Positions 33,227 to 41,665 of a stretch of 64,000 nucleotides of DNA are shown one piece after another. Under the pieces are notes generated by a model. That model was given only the letters and a program-made list of their open reading frames with translations. It was not told the DNA's origin and made no database searches. Made by a program: the position numbers and the translations under genes. Within the stretch, counting starts at the first letter, position 1. Each line of letters begins with the position of its first letter. The stretch spans positions 1 to 64,000 of the forward strand of contig NZ_PDZR01000002.1 of NCBI RefSeq assembly GCF_002891535.1. The letters are read 5' to 3'. The stretch comes from Methylocella silvestris. Lineage in GTDB: Bacteria; Pseudomonadota; Alphaproteobacteria; Rhizobiales; Beijerinckiaceae.

Positions 33227-34245
33227 GCGGCCTTTCCGGACGAGCCGGACCTTTGCTCGCGACGCAGATCCTCGATGATCTCGCCAAGGATGGCGACAGC
33301 GATTTCGGCGGGGCTTTTTGCGCCGATGTCGAGGCCGATCGGCGCATGGATGCGGGCGAGCGCGCTCTCGCAGAAACCGTCGGCGCGCAGCCGCTCCAGC
33401 CGCCGCGCATGGGTTTTGCGCGATCCAAGCGCGCCAATGTAAAAGCAATCCGAGCTGAGCGCGCCGCGGGCCGCTTCGTCGTCGATGCGCGGCTCATGGG
33501 TCAGCAGCGCGACCGCCGTGGCGGCGTCGAGCGCGAGGGCCTTCAGCGCCTCGGCCGGCCAATCCGCAACAAGACGCGCGCCGGAAAAGCGCGCGCTGCT
33601 CGCAAAACCCGTGCGCGGATCAACGATAATCGTCTCGAACCCCGCGACCGTCGCCATTGGAGCCAGCGCCTGCGAGATATGGACGGCGCCGATGGCGATG
33701 ATGCGCGGCGACGGCGTGAAAACAGAAAGAAACGTCGGCTCTTCGCGCCCGGCGACAAGCCCGCTCGCACGCGCCGCAAATCGCGCCCCAAGCTCGGCCG
33801 CCAGCGCATCGCCGGCGAGTGCGCCCGCCGCAGCCACACGCTCCGTCCCGGAGCTGAGGCCGCTCACCAGAGCGCAGCTTTTCCGCGATGCGCGGGCGCG
33901 GTTGATTTCGGCGATGATGGCGGGCGCGAGGGGGCGCAAGAAGACGCTGATGCGGCCGCCGCAGGAGAGCCCGACCTTCCAGGCTGTCTCGTCCGCGACG
34001 CCGAATTCGAGCAAGCGACAATGGCCTAAGCCGATCGCCTCCTGCGCCTGCGCGATGACCTCGCCTTCGACGCAGCCGCCGGACACCGAGCCTAGAAATT
34101 CTCCGGCCGCGTCGATGATCAGGTGGCTGCCCGGCGGACGCGGCGCCGAGCCCCAGGTCTCGACCACGGTGGCGATGGCGACAGCGCGGCCCTGCCGGGT
34201 CCAGCGTTCCGCCTCAAGAAGAATGTCCTCGTCCGACGCCAGCAT
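33223..34245 (-). CDS. XdhC/CoxI-family molybdenum-hydroxylase maturation protein
   Basis: This 340-residue protein has the XdhC N-terminal domain (AIATVVETWGSAPRPPGSHL, then GSVSGGCVEGEV) and the XdhC Rossmann domain at the C-terminus (IIAIGAVHISQALAPMA, DPRTGFAS, YIGALGSRKTHARRLERL). In known systems XdhC binds sulfurated molybdenum cofactor and inserts it into xanthine dehydrogenase or related enzymes. It is the first gene of the three-gene group. The ATG at 34245 follows GGCGGAG and is the natural start; the long open frame upstream is a shadow. No hydroxylase structural genes are adjacent, so the client is unknown. Confidence 0.88.
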   Translation of the reverse strand: MLASDEDILLEAERWTRQGRAVAIATVVETWGSAPRPPGSHLIIDAAGEFLGSVSGGCVEGEVIAQAQEAIGLGHCRLLEFGVADETAWKVGLSCGGRISVFLRPLAPAIIAEINRARASRKSCALVSGLSSGTERVAAAGALAGDALAAELGARFAARASGLVAGREEPTFLSVFTPSPRIIAIGAVHISQALAPMATVAGFETIIVDPRTGFASSARFSGARLVADWPAEALKALALDAATAVALLTHEPRIDDEAARGALSSDCFYIGALGSRKTHARRLERLRADGFCESALARIHAPIGLDIGAKSPAEIAVAILGEIIEDLRREQRSGSSGKAA

Positions 34246-34349
34246 CGAAAATTCTCCGCCTCCGGGGCAAATGCCATTTTGGAATATGGGGCCGGCGGGT
34301 GGCTTTGCCAGCGAATGACTTTCATAATGATAGTCCGTCGCGACAAAGT

Positions 34350-35480
34350 CTAATCGACGGCGAGGCGCGGGGGCGTCGTCTCGGGAACCAGGATCTCGAA
34401 GACGATCGACACCAAAAGCAGAATGACGAGACCGAAACTGACGCCGCCGAGGCGCTCGACGGCCGGCCAGATGCTGGTCGGCGGCCCAAACCCCTGCACC
34501 AACGTCATGATGAAAACAATGGCTCCCTGCGTGCCGACATAGCCGATCTTGCGCGGGGTGGCCTGAAGGTGGCAGCCGATCCAGACGCCGCCCATCAGCG
34601 TTGCGAGCCAAACGACGAAATTGGTTAGCGGCGCGGCGAGGCAGACAAGCGCAATGACCCCGCCCAAAAAGCAGCCGAGCAGGCGGTGGAGCGCGCGGCG
34701 GACCATCATCAGGCCGGGGTCAGGCGTCGCGGCCGACGGCGCCGGCACGGCCATCACGGCGCTGATCGTAATCGCCATCTGCGCAAGGCTTGGCAGTTCG
34801 GCATAGCTCCAGACAATCGGAATGAGCATGACGGTGAACGCCGCGCGAAGCGCGTGCAGCCGCGCCATGGTTTGAGGGTCATCGAGAAAGCCAGCCCATC
34901 CGGCGGCGGAAAGCGTTGCGCCGCCGTCCTTTGGCGAAAAGAGAGCCGCAATCAGCAGCGCCGAGCCGACCCCGATGGCGACCTCCATGATGCGATAGAT
35001 AGAAAAATAGAATGTGTTCTGCGGCGAGGACAGCGCCAGGAGGATAATAAAGTTGAATGTGATCGAGCCGAGCAGCCAGGCATAGGCGTGTGCGCTGAGC
35101 TGAAAGCCGAGCGTGCCGATGAGGGTCGACATAAAAAGGAACAGACAACAGGCGACCCAATCATAGGCGAGCCAGGACACAAGCATGAGTGCGACGAGGG
35201 CGCCGACGATGGTGCCAATCATGCGCAACACGCCTTTTGTCAGGGACGCCGGCAGGCTCGCCTGACTACACATAAAGGCGCTGATCGCCGCCCACCATAC
35301 GTCGTCGACGTGCATGGCGAGCGCGACGATCGTCGCCACGCCGACGGACAGAGCAGAAGCAGCGCAAAATCGCGCGCGCGGACCTGAGAGGCTCGCTTCC
35401 TTGAGATCGGCGGCGAGCTCGCTGAAGATCGAACTTAAGGCCTCGCCCTCGGCTCTGATCGCGTCGCCGATTCCACTCAC
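34350..35480 (-). CDS. FUSC-family inner-membrane efflux protein
   Basis: This 376-residue protein has two sets of hydrophobic segments, near residues 45-180 and 245-370, with the repeated-half layout of FUSC/AaeB-type proteins (WWAAISAFMCSQ, VMAVPAP, GTQGAIVF). With the HlyD-type partner it would export aromatic acids or similar small hydrophobic compounds. The GTG start overlaps the HlyD stop codon (GTGA, 35477-35480), which gives firm evidence for the start and for coupling. It is shorter than the full-length AaeB (about 650 residues), which is common for this subgroup. The substrate is not known. Confidence 0.83.
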   Translation of the reverse strand: MSGIGDAIRAEGEALSSIFSELAADLKEASLSGPRARFCAASALSVGVATIVALAMHVDDVWWAAISAFMCSQASLPASLTKGVLRMIGTIVGALVALMLVSWLAYDWVACCLFLFMSTLIGTLGFQLSAHAYAWLLGSITFNFIILLALSSPQNTFYFSIYRIMEVAIGVGSALLIAALFSPKDGGATLSAAGWAGFLDDPQTMARLHALRAAFTVMLIPIVWSYAELPSLAQMAITISAVMAVPAPSAATPDPGLMMVRRALHRLLGCFLGGVIALVCLAAPLTNFVVWLATLMGGVWIGCHLQATPRKIGYVGTQGAIVFIMTLVQGFGPPTSIWPAVERLGGVSFGLVILLLVSIVFEILVPETTPPRLAVD

Positions 35481-36442
35481 GGAAAAATCACCACGCGGGC
35501 GTCGGCGCCCATGTAGAGCGTCTCCGGCGGATCGACGAGCGTCAGGGTGACGGGAAAGCGCCTTTGCAGGCGGATCCAGTCCGTCGTCGGCGCAACATAA
35601 GGCATCAGCTTCTGCGCCCCCTCTTCGCGGCTGATGCCGCGCGCAATGCTTTTTATGCGCGCGCGATGAAAGCGCCAGGGCTCCGAATCGAGCCACACCC
35701 AAGCGTTCGCGCCAAGTGTGAAATTACGAATATAATCCTGCTTGTAGTTGGCGATGATCCTCCATCCCGTGGCGGCGACGATGCCGATCAAAGGATCGTT
35801 CACTGTTCCCGTGTCGCCGACGCGCACCGTGAGATTGTTGATGGCGCCGTCGAGCGGAGCGACGATCTTTGTGCGATCGAGCCGCCATTGCGCGATCGCC
35901 AGATCCGCCTCGGCCTTGCGTAGCGAGGCCTGATGCATCGCAGCGGTGGAAAGCGTTGCGGCGGCGTCGGATTGCGCCGACGCCACGCTTGCCTCGGCTC
36001 GGCTCAAGGCGTCATTGGCCCTGTCCACCGCCGCCTGCGAAACGTCTTCCGCGCTCATCAGCGTCGATGCGCGCTGTTGCGTCAGCCGCGCGAGGGCCAG
36101 CGCCGATGTTGCGCTTGCGACGGCGTCATTCGCCGCGGCGATGCGGTCCTTGTCGATCTCGACCTGCGCCCGCGCCTCTTGGGCCAGCGCCTGCCGCTGC
36201 CCGAAGTCGAGCTTGAAAGGAACGGGATCGATTTCAACGAGGAGATCGCCCGTCTTCACCGTCTGATTGTCGACGATATGGACGGCGACGATGCGGCCGG
36301 TGATCTCGGGAGCCACCGCGACGAGGTCCGATCGCACGAAAGCGTCGGCCGTATAGGCGACATAGCTCGTGACGACCTCATAAGCGAGGAAAACGGCCGC
36401 GACAACGCCGACGATCAGAGCGAATCGAATCCATCGCTTCAC
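35477..36442 (-). CDS. HlyD-family membrane fusion protein
   Basis: This 321-residue protein has an N-terminal membrane anchor (FALIVGVVAAVFLAYEVVTSY), a biotinyl-lipoyl-like half (EITGRIVAVHIVDNQTVKTGDLL), a long helical hairpin rich in Ala, Gln and Arg (about residues 80-190), and the second lipoyl half (IVAPLDGAINNLTVRVGDTG). It would link the FUSC pump to the outer membrane or periplasm, like AaeA and EmrA. It starts with GTG at 36442, with GGAGG 11 bases upstream and a perfect 12-bp palindrome over the start. It diverges from the esterase gene. Confidence 0.88.
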   Translation of the reverse strand: MKRWIRFALIVGVVAAVFLAYEVVTSYVAYTADAFVRSDLVAVAPEITGRIVAVHIVDNQTVKTGDLLVEIDPVPFKLDFGQRQALAQEARAQVEIDKDRIAAANDAVASATSALALARLTQQRASTLMSAEDVSQAAVDRANDALSRAEASVASAQSDAAATLSTAAMHQASLRKAEADLAIAQWRLDRTKIVAPLDGAINNLTVRVGDTGTVNDPLIGIVAATGWRIIANYKQDYIRNFTLGANAWVWLDSEPWRFHRARIKSIARGISREEGAQKLMPYVAPTTDWIRLQRRFPVTLTLVDPPETLYMGADARVVIFP

Positions 36443-36453
36443 GAAACGTTTCG
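36442..36453. promoter_or_regulatory. CGAAACGTTTCG palindrome over the HlyD start
   Basis: This 12-bp perfect palindrome has the central CG of LacI/PurR-type operators and lies over the first codon of the HlyD gene. A repressor bound here would block the efflux pair. Coincidence cannot be excluded because no regulator gene is next to it. Confidence 0.3.
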
Positions 36454-36560
36454 CCTCCAGGCCGAGCGTCAGATCGCCTGCCGCTGCAGCTCAGTTTATG
36501 GCATGATCGCGCCAAAGCGAAAGGGCCGCGTGAGATGCGGCCGCCGCTTCGGGAGGCGAC

Positions 36561-37442
36561 ATGTCCGATTTTGAGATTGACGCGGTGCGCGCCCTGCTCG
36601 GCTCGAAGCCGCGACCGGTCGGTTTCGCTGAGCGCCGCGAGCGGATCGAGGCCGTCGCCGGGCATCCGGCCGCCGCAGACATCGCGCTTGAAACGGAAGT
36701 TTTAAATGGCGTCCCGCTCGAATGGTCCCTCGCGCCAACGAGCGATCCCTCGCGCGCGCTCTTGTTTTTCCACGGCGGCGGCTATTGCTCCGGCTCGATC
36801 AAGAGCCACCGGGGCATGGTGACAGAGGCCGGACGCGCGGCCGGGGCGGGCACGCTTGCGGTCGGCTACCGGCTCGCGCCCGAACATCCGTTTCCGGCCG
36901 CACTCGATGACGCAAGGTCCGCCTACGCGCTGTTGCTTGATCGCGGATTTGCGCCCTCGCGCATCGCCGTCGGCGGCGACAGCGCGGGCGGCGGACTGTC
37001 GCTCGCCCTGATGATCGCCCTCCGCGACGAGCGAAAGGCCCTGCCCGCCTGCGTCTGGCTCATCTCGCCCTGGGTCGATCTCGAGATGACTGGCGCGAGC
37101 ATGGAGACAAAAGCCGCGATCGATCCGCTGATTCACAAGGCCTATCTCGAAGAGCTGGCCGAGGCCTATCTGGCCGGCGCCGATCCGCGCAATCCGCTGA
37201 TCTCGCCGCTCAACGCCGATCTGAGCGGCCTGCCGCCGATCCTGACGCAGGTCGGCTCAGCGGAAACCTTGCTTGACGACGCGGTGCGCATCACGGGAAA
37301 GGCCGGCGCGGCCGATGTCGCCGCAATCCTCGAAATCTGGCCCGACATGATCCACGCCTGGCCGCTCTGGGCCGATCGGGTCGGCGCCGGGCGCCGCGCC
37401 CTTGCAGCGGCCGGAGCCTTTATGAGATCGAAATTCGCGTAA
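36561..37442 (+). CDS. Alpha/beta hydrolase of the hormone-sensitive-lipase esterase family
   Basis: This 293-residue enzyme has the oxyanion-hole motif HGGGYCSGS at residues 71-79, the nucleophile motif GDSAGGG with Ser near 141, and the acid/His region DMIHAW with His near 266. The layout matches bacterial hormone-sensitive-lipase type (family IV) esterases, which cleave short-chain esters; the substrate is unknown. GGGAGGCG precedes the start. It diverges from the HlyD gene and converges on the glycosyltransferase. No signal peptide is seen, so it is probably cytosolic. Confidence 0.87.
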   Translation: MSDFEIDAVRALLGSKPRPVGFAERRERIEAVAGHPAAADIALETEVLNGVPLEWSLAPTSDPSRALLFFHGGGYCSGSIKSHRGMVTEAGRAAGAGTLAVGYRLAPEHPFPAALDDARSAYALLLDRGFAPSRIAVGGDSAGGGLSLALMIALRDERKALPACVWLISPWVDLEMTGASMETKAAIDPLIHKAYLEELAEAYLAGADPRNPLISPLNADLSGLPPILTQVGSAETLLDDAVRITGKAGAADVAAILEIWPDMIHAWPLWADRVGAGRRALAAAGAFMRSKFA

Positions 37443-37467
37443 CTTCGGGACGCGCCGCGAGGTCGTC

Positions 37468-38913
37468 TCACGCCGCCCTGGCGGCAAAGCTTTCTTCGCT
37501 TTCCCGCAACAGCAGCGGATCGCTCATCGGCCGCCGCTCGGCGATGAGCGCTTCGATTTCGGCCGCAAACTCCGACCATGTGCGCAAGGGAGCTGCCTCG
37601 ATCCTGCATTGAAATACAGCGCGCTGATCGGCGTCGAGAAGGCGCCGGATCGCGCTTTTCATGTCGTCGATATGATGCGGCGAGAAGGCGGAGCAAAGAT
37701 TGCGCGCCACGGGGCCGATCGATTGCGCGTTCGACGCCGCGCATGGCTTGCCGAACCAGAAGCTTTCGCCGACCGGCAGGCCCCATCCCTCGAAGAGGCT
37801 CGGGAAGACGGTGAAGCTGCAGGAGGCGTAGAGCCAGCGCAATTCATCATCGCTCGGCGTCTCGATAAAGCCGATCGGTCCGTCCGGCTCGAGCGCGTCG
37901 ATCCGGTTCAAGGTCGCCTGCGCCTTCCAGCCGCGCCGCCCGGCGATGACGAGCTTGGGCATATCGCCGCCACGCTCGGCCGCAAGCTCCTCCCAGGCGG
38001 TCATCAGGAGAAAATGATTCTTGCGAATCTCGATTGTGCCGACGCAAAGCGCGAACCCCTGCATGGAGAGCGCGGCGAGACGCGGCGGGGGAGGACCCGC
38101 AATTTCATTGCGCGGCGACCCTGGAAACTCATCAGCGAGCGGCGTAACCGTGGACGAAATGCGGCCGCCCCAGCCGTCAATGCGCCGGCGCGCCCGCTTG
38201 AGCTCGCTGCGCGTCTGTTCGGTCGTCACCACAAAATGGGCGGGAAGGCTCAGCATTTCGCGATATTCGCGCGCGAAATCATGGCCCGTGAATGAGGGCA
38301 TCGACAAGGGAATGAGATCGTGAAACAGGACGACGAGATTGGCGCCTTTGGCGGCGGCGTCCTTGCACAGATTGACGATCTCCAGGTTAAGCCAGAATGC
38401 GCCGCCGATTAACAGCGCATCCTGCGGCCGCAGGTCCGGCGCCTCGGCGAAGGACTCGATATTGAGATTACGGCGGCGCCGGCGGAGCGCCAGCCGCGCT
38501 CCTTTGGCGTTCCAGCCGATGTCGCAGAAAGTCTCTTTTAGCAGAGCGAAGATCTGGTCGACGTCGCCATCGGCGGCAACGATCAGCGGGCCAAGATCAC
38601 GCCATTTGTTGCGATGCCAGCCGAGCGCTTGCGCCATCGGATTGCGGGCGAGAAGGGCGCGGGCGATCTCAAGCTGCACGCGGGGAATGCCGGCGCAGGC
38701 GTCATGCCAGACCGCATGGCAGACCACATCGGTGAGATCGATGATGACGCGTGGCGGCGCGTCTTTGTCGCGAGCGCGCTCCCGCTGCGCCGGCGCAGCT
38801 TTACGACGCCTCACCCAATTTGGCAGGATTTTGCGCAGAAAACCGGATGGCGCGCGCGCCGGACGCAACGCGTCGCCGGCCTCGGCGGGATTTTTCACGG
38901 ATTCAGCGAACAT
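37468..38913 (-). CDS. Glycosyltransferase, GT4-type
   Basis: This protein of about 481 residues resembles GT-B family-4 glycosyltransferases. Its C-terminal half has CVGTIEIRKNHFLLM, VIAGRRGWK, and the donor-binding segment FEGWGLPVGESFWFGKPCAASNAQSIGPV with the Glu-x7-Glu pattern. The N-terminal half is less conserved and begins with a basic, Ala/Pro-rich tail (about residues 1-45). It probably adds a sugar to a surface polysaccharide or lipid. The ATG at 38913 is placed better relative to AAGGA than the ATG at 38919. It follows a small membrane protein gene on the same strand. Confidence 0.85.
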   Translation of the reverse strand: MFAESVKNPAEAGDALRPARAPSGFLRKILPNWVRRRKAAPAQRERARDKDAPPRVIIDLTDVVCHAVWHDACAGIPRVQLEIARALLARNPMAQALGWHRNKWRDLGPLIVAADGDVDQIFALLKETFCDIGWNAKGARLALRRRRRNLNIESFAEAPDLRPQDALLIGGAFWLNLEIVNLCKDAAAKGANLVVLFHDLIPLSMPSFTGHDFAREYREMLSLPAHFVVTTEQTRSELKRARRRIDGWGGRISSTVTPLADEFPGSPRNEIAGPPPPRLAALSMQGFALCVGTIEIRKNHFLLMTAWEELAAERGGDMPKLVIAGRRGWKAQATLNRIDALEPDGPIGFIETPSDDELRWLYASCSFTVFPSLFEGWGLPVGESFWFGKPCAASNAQSIGPVARNLCSAFSPHHIDDMKSAIRRLLDADQRAVFQCRIEAAPLRTWSEFAAEIEALIAERRPMSDPLLLRESEESFAARAA

Positions 38914-38993
38914 GGGCATGTCCTTGCAAAAAGGCGATCGACGGCGCCTGCGCCAGTCGTCGCATCGGCAAATTCAGGAACGAGCTTCGGGGG

Positions 38994-39284
38994 TCAGGGC
39001 TTCGGGGAGGCCGGACGGTCGAGCTGGATCGCGCCATAGGGCGATGTCGCGGAAATCTCGATCGGCCAGGCGCGGGCGGCCTGCAACTGCGCCTCGCTGT
39101 GCCGGGCGGCGATCGCCAGCGGCAGGATGAGGCTGGTGCAGACAGCGGCAAAGACGAGCGCGCGACAGAGCGCCTTCCCATACGGAGAGGCCTCCGAGCC
39201 GCCGTTGGCGCGCGATTGCGCGCGCCCGGCGAGCAGCCTTCTAATTTCTCTCTTGCGGGCGAAAGTGGAAAGAGCGCCAAACAT
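38994..39284 (-). CDS. Small single-pass membrane protein
   Basis: This 96-residue protein has a basic N-terminal region (about 45 residues, many Arg and Ala), one membrane segment (VFAAVCTSLILPLAIAA) and a short outer tail (about 35 residues). GAGGAG lies at a good distance before the ATG at 39284. No family is recognised. It lies upstream of the glycosyltransferase gene on the same strand, about 80 bases away, so both may share the promoter region that carries two palindromes at 39328-39373. A role beside the glycosyltransferase is only a guess. Confidence 0.55.
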   Translation of the reverse strand: MFGALSTFARKREIRRLLAGRAQSRANGGSEASPYGKALCRALVFAAVCTSLILPLAIAARHSEAQLQAARAWPIEISATSPYGAIQLDRPASPKP

Positions 39285-39327
39285 GTCGGCTCCTCGGATG
39301 TGGGAAAATGTCTGACCCGCAAGCTAC

Positions 39328-39344
39328 GTGGGTAAATTTCCCAC
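39328..39344. promoter_or_regulatory. Operator-like palindrome GTGGG-N7-CCCAC, copy 1
   Basis: GTGGG (39328-39332) and CCCAC (39340-39344) flank TAAATTT; the arms extend to 7 bp with the flanking AC and GT. A second copy with the same arms and spacing starts 29 bases later. The pair lies between divergent genes. Confidence 0.6.
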
Positions 39345-39356
39345 GTCAAGTCCTTT

Positions 39357-39373
39357 GTGGGATTGTATCCCAC
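39357..39373. promoter_or_regulatory. Operator-like palindrome GTGGG-N7-CCCAC, copy 2
   Basis: GTGGG (39357-39361) and CCCAC (39369-39373) flank ATTGTAT. The arms and 7-base spacing equal copy 1; the start-to-start distance of 29 bases is close to three helical turns, fitting two dimers side by side. Confidence 0.6.
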
Positions 39374-39398
39374 GCTTGTTTCCGCCATATCTGTGGCG

Positions 39399-40289
39399 AT
39401 GGACGCCCCGAACCTCCCTCCTCCCAGCCCCGACCGGCTTCAGTCGCCGATCGCCCGCTTGCTGCGGCCGCTCGTGCGGCTGTTCATCCGGAGCGGGATG
39501 ACGTTTCCCGGCGTGGCCGATCTCCTGCGCGAGCTTTATGTCAATGTCGCCGAACATGATTTCGCGCTGCCGGACAAGGAGCAGACCGACAGCCGGGTGA
39601 GCCTGCTGACGGGCATCCACCGCAAGGAGGTCCGCCGCCTCCGAGGCGCCGGCGCGCCAATCTCGACAACGCCGGCCTCGGTCTCCCGCACAAGCGCCAT
39701 CATTGCGCGCTGGCTGGCGGCGCCCGAATTCACGGACGTCGAGGGGCGCCCGCTGCCGCTCGCCCGCCTCTCGGACCAGGGCGCAACGCCATCTTTCGAA
39801 ACGCTGGTCGCCTCCGTCACGCGCGACGTGCGGCCCCGCGCCGTGCTCGACGAATGGCTCGACCGAAAAATCGTCGCCATCGACGCCGATGGATGCGTTG
39901 TCCTCGCCGAGGGCGCCTTCGTGCCGCAGCGCGGCGCGGATGAGCAGCTTTATTATCTCGGCCGCAATCTGCACGATCATGTGGCGGCGGCGGTCGCCAA
40001 TGTGCTGGAAGGGCCGCGCTTTTTCGAGCGCGCCGTGCACTACGATGGTCTTTCGGAATCGCTCGCCGAAACCCTTGAAAAAAGCTCGCGCGACATCGCG
40101 ACGGGGGCCCTGCAGGAAGCCAATCGACAGGCCCACAAGGCGTGCGAATCCGATCCTGGCGGCGATCATCGCTGGATCATGGGAATCTATGTCTACCGCG
40201 AGGAAAATCCGGCGGCCGCCGGTCAGCCGGAGTCGATGAAGGCGACAACGACAAGCAAGTCCAAACCGCCGGGAAAGACGCCGTCGTGA
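39399..40289 (+). CDS. DUF6502-family protein
   Basis: This 296-residue protein begins MDAPNLPPPSPDRLQSP and has a helical N-terminal part (SGMTFPGVADLLRELYVNVAE, then GIHRKEVRRLRG) that looks like a winged helix-turn-helix, followed by a mixed region and a helical C-terminus. This matches proteins annotated DUF6502; function is not established. The ATG at 39399 has only a weak ribosome-binding site. Its TGA overlaps the GTG of the DUF5666 gene (GTGA), so the two are coupled. The two palindromes lie 26-70 bases before the start, so it may bind its own promoter; this is inference. Confidence 0.68.
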   Translation: MDAPNLPPPSPDRLQSPIARLLRPLVRLFIRSGMTFPGVADLLRELYVNVAEHDFALPDKEQTDSRVSLLTGIHRKEVRRLRGAGAPISTTPASVSRTSAIIARWLAAPEFTDVEGRPLPLARLSDQGATPSFETLVASVTRDVRPRAVLDEWLDRKIVAIDADGCVVLAEGAFVPQRGADEQLYYLGRNLHDHVAAAVANVLEGPRFFERAVHYDGLSESLAETLEKSSRDIATGALQEANRQAHKACESDPGGDHRWIMGIYVYREENPAAAGQPESMKATTTSKSKPPGKTPS

Positions 40290-41590
40290 GCCGATCGCCG
40301 GTCTTCAGCCGCAGGGATTTCTTCGCTGTTCTTGCAGCGCTCCCCGGCTGCGCCGGATTCGCCGCGCGCCTCATCGCCGACCCGCGCGATCAAGGCATCG
40401 GCGGTACAGGCGCGAGCTTCGCGCCCGACGAGAAAGAAAGCGACCGCGGCATTGGCGGCACCGGCGTGATCGGCACCATTCGAAAGTTCGGCAGCATCAT
40501 CGTCAATGATCTGCGCATCGCCTATCCGAAGGACGCGATCGTTCGGATCGACGGCGAGACGGCGAGCGCGAGCCAGCTTAAGATCGGCCATGTCGTTCGG
40601 ATCGTCGCTCTCGATGTTGGCGGTCAATTGTCGACGCGCCGCATCAACGTGACCAGCGAGGCCGTCGGCCGCATCGAATCCGCCGACGCCAACAAGCTGA
40701 CCGTTCTCGGCCAGAAAGTCGCGCTATCTGGTCTGCCGAAGACCGCGCGGCGCACATGGAAAGTCGGCGATCATATTGCGGTGAGCGGTCTGCGGCGTCC
40801 CGACGGCGTCATCGCCGCAAGCCTCATTGAGCCGCGCGCATCCGATCTGCAGCAGGTTGCAGGTCCGATCGACGTCGCCGCGGACGGAACGCCGACCATC
40901 GGCGGGCTGAAGCTCGCCAATCTCGATCCCACTCTCGTCGGACAGCGCGCGGTGCTGCGCGGCGCATTGGCCGGCGGGTCCTTCAAGGTGACGGAAGGCC
41001 GCGACGAAGCCATGCTGCTCGGCGGCGTCCGGAAACTTTCGGTGGAAGCCTATGTCGAGCGCACCCGCGACGGGCTTCGCCTCGGCTCCGGCCTTCCGGT
41101 CCAAGGCGATGACGACGCCTTGCCGTTCGGCCGCCCGGTGCGCGCCATCTTGACGACCGCGCGCGACGGCGCGGACTGGCGGCTTCATTCGGTTCGCCTG
41201 GACCATGGCGGTATGCCATTCGGCGGCCCGAACGGGCCCCCGGGCGGCGGTGGTTCGGCGCCGGGGCCGCGCGGAGGTTCCTTCGGGACGCCTCCGCAGG
41301 GCGGCGCGCACAACGCGCATCCGGGGGCGGATCCGGGCTCACCTAACAAATTCTTCCCCTCTGGCGCCCCATCCAGCCCATCCGGTCCGCCAGGTTCTCC
41401 GCCGCCCTCCCCCGGCGGGTTCGGTGGTCCGGGGAGCTTCGGCAGCCAGGGTCCGGGGGGCTTTGGCGGCCAAGGTCCGGGCGGATTTGGCGGCGATGGA
41501 GGTTTCGGCGCCCCCGGGAGCGGAGGCAATCCCGGCGGCGGTAATCCCGGAGGCGGCTTCGGCGGCTTTGGTGGGGGCGGACGGCGCTAA
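40286..41590 (+). CDS. DUF5666-domain exported protein with Gly/Pro-rich tail
   Basis: This 434-residue protein has a twin-arginine-type signal (FSRRDFFAVLAALPGCAGFAA), two GIGGTG units (near residues 37 and 56), and repeated beta domains of the DUF5666 kind (GTIRKFGSIIVNDLRI, GRIESADANKLTVLG, GPIDVAADGTPTIGG). The last 90 residues are Gly, Pro and Ser (FGGPGSFGSQGPGGFGG), so the tail is probably unfolded and outside the cell or in the periplasm. The start GTG overlaps the DUF6502 stop. Function is unknown; the DUF5666 domain is often found in exported proteins with metal or polysaccharide neighbours. It is probably co-regulated with the DUF6502 gene. Confidence 0.75.
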   Translation: MSRSPVFSRRDFFAVLAALPGCAGFAARLIADPRDQGIGGTGASFAPDEKESDRGIGGTGVIGTIRKFGSIIVNDLRIAYPKDAIVRIDGETASASQLKIGHVVRIVALDVGGQLSTRRINVTSEAVGRIESADANKLTVLGQKVALSGLPKTARRTWKVGDHIAVSGLRRPDGVIAASLIEPRASDLQQVAGPIDVAADGTPTIGGLKLANLDPTLVGQRAVLRGALAGGSFKVTEGRDEAMLLGGVRKLSVEAYVERTRDGLRLGSGLPVQGDDDALPFGRPVRAILTTARDGADWRLHSVRLDHGGMPFGGPNGPPGGGGSAPGPRGGSFGTPPQGGAHNAHPGADPGSPNKFFPSGAPSSPSGPPGSPPPSPGGFGGPGSFGSQGPGGFGGQGPGGFGGDGGFGAPGSGGNPGGGNPGGGFGGFGGGGRR

Positions 41591-41665
41591 AATCATCGCC
41601 GCACCTTTTCGGTTTCGGCGCTACAAGGTTACGCCGCGCCCGAACGCGAAAGGATGATATTCCAG

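Noticed and set aside
34246-34611. A longer XdhC N-terminus
   Set aside because: The added 122 residues are Arg-rich, cross into the FUSC gene antisense, and do not match XdhC.
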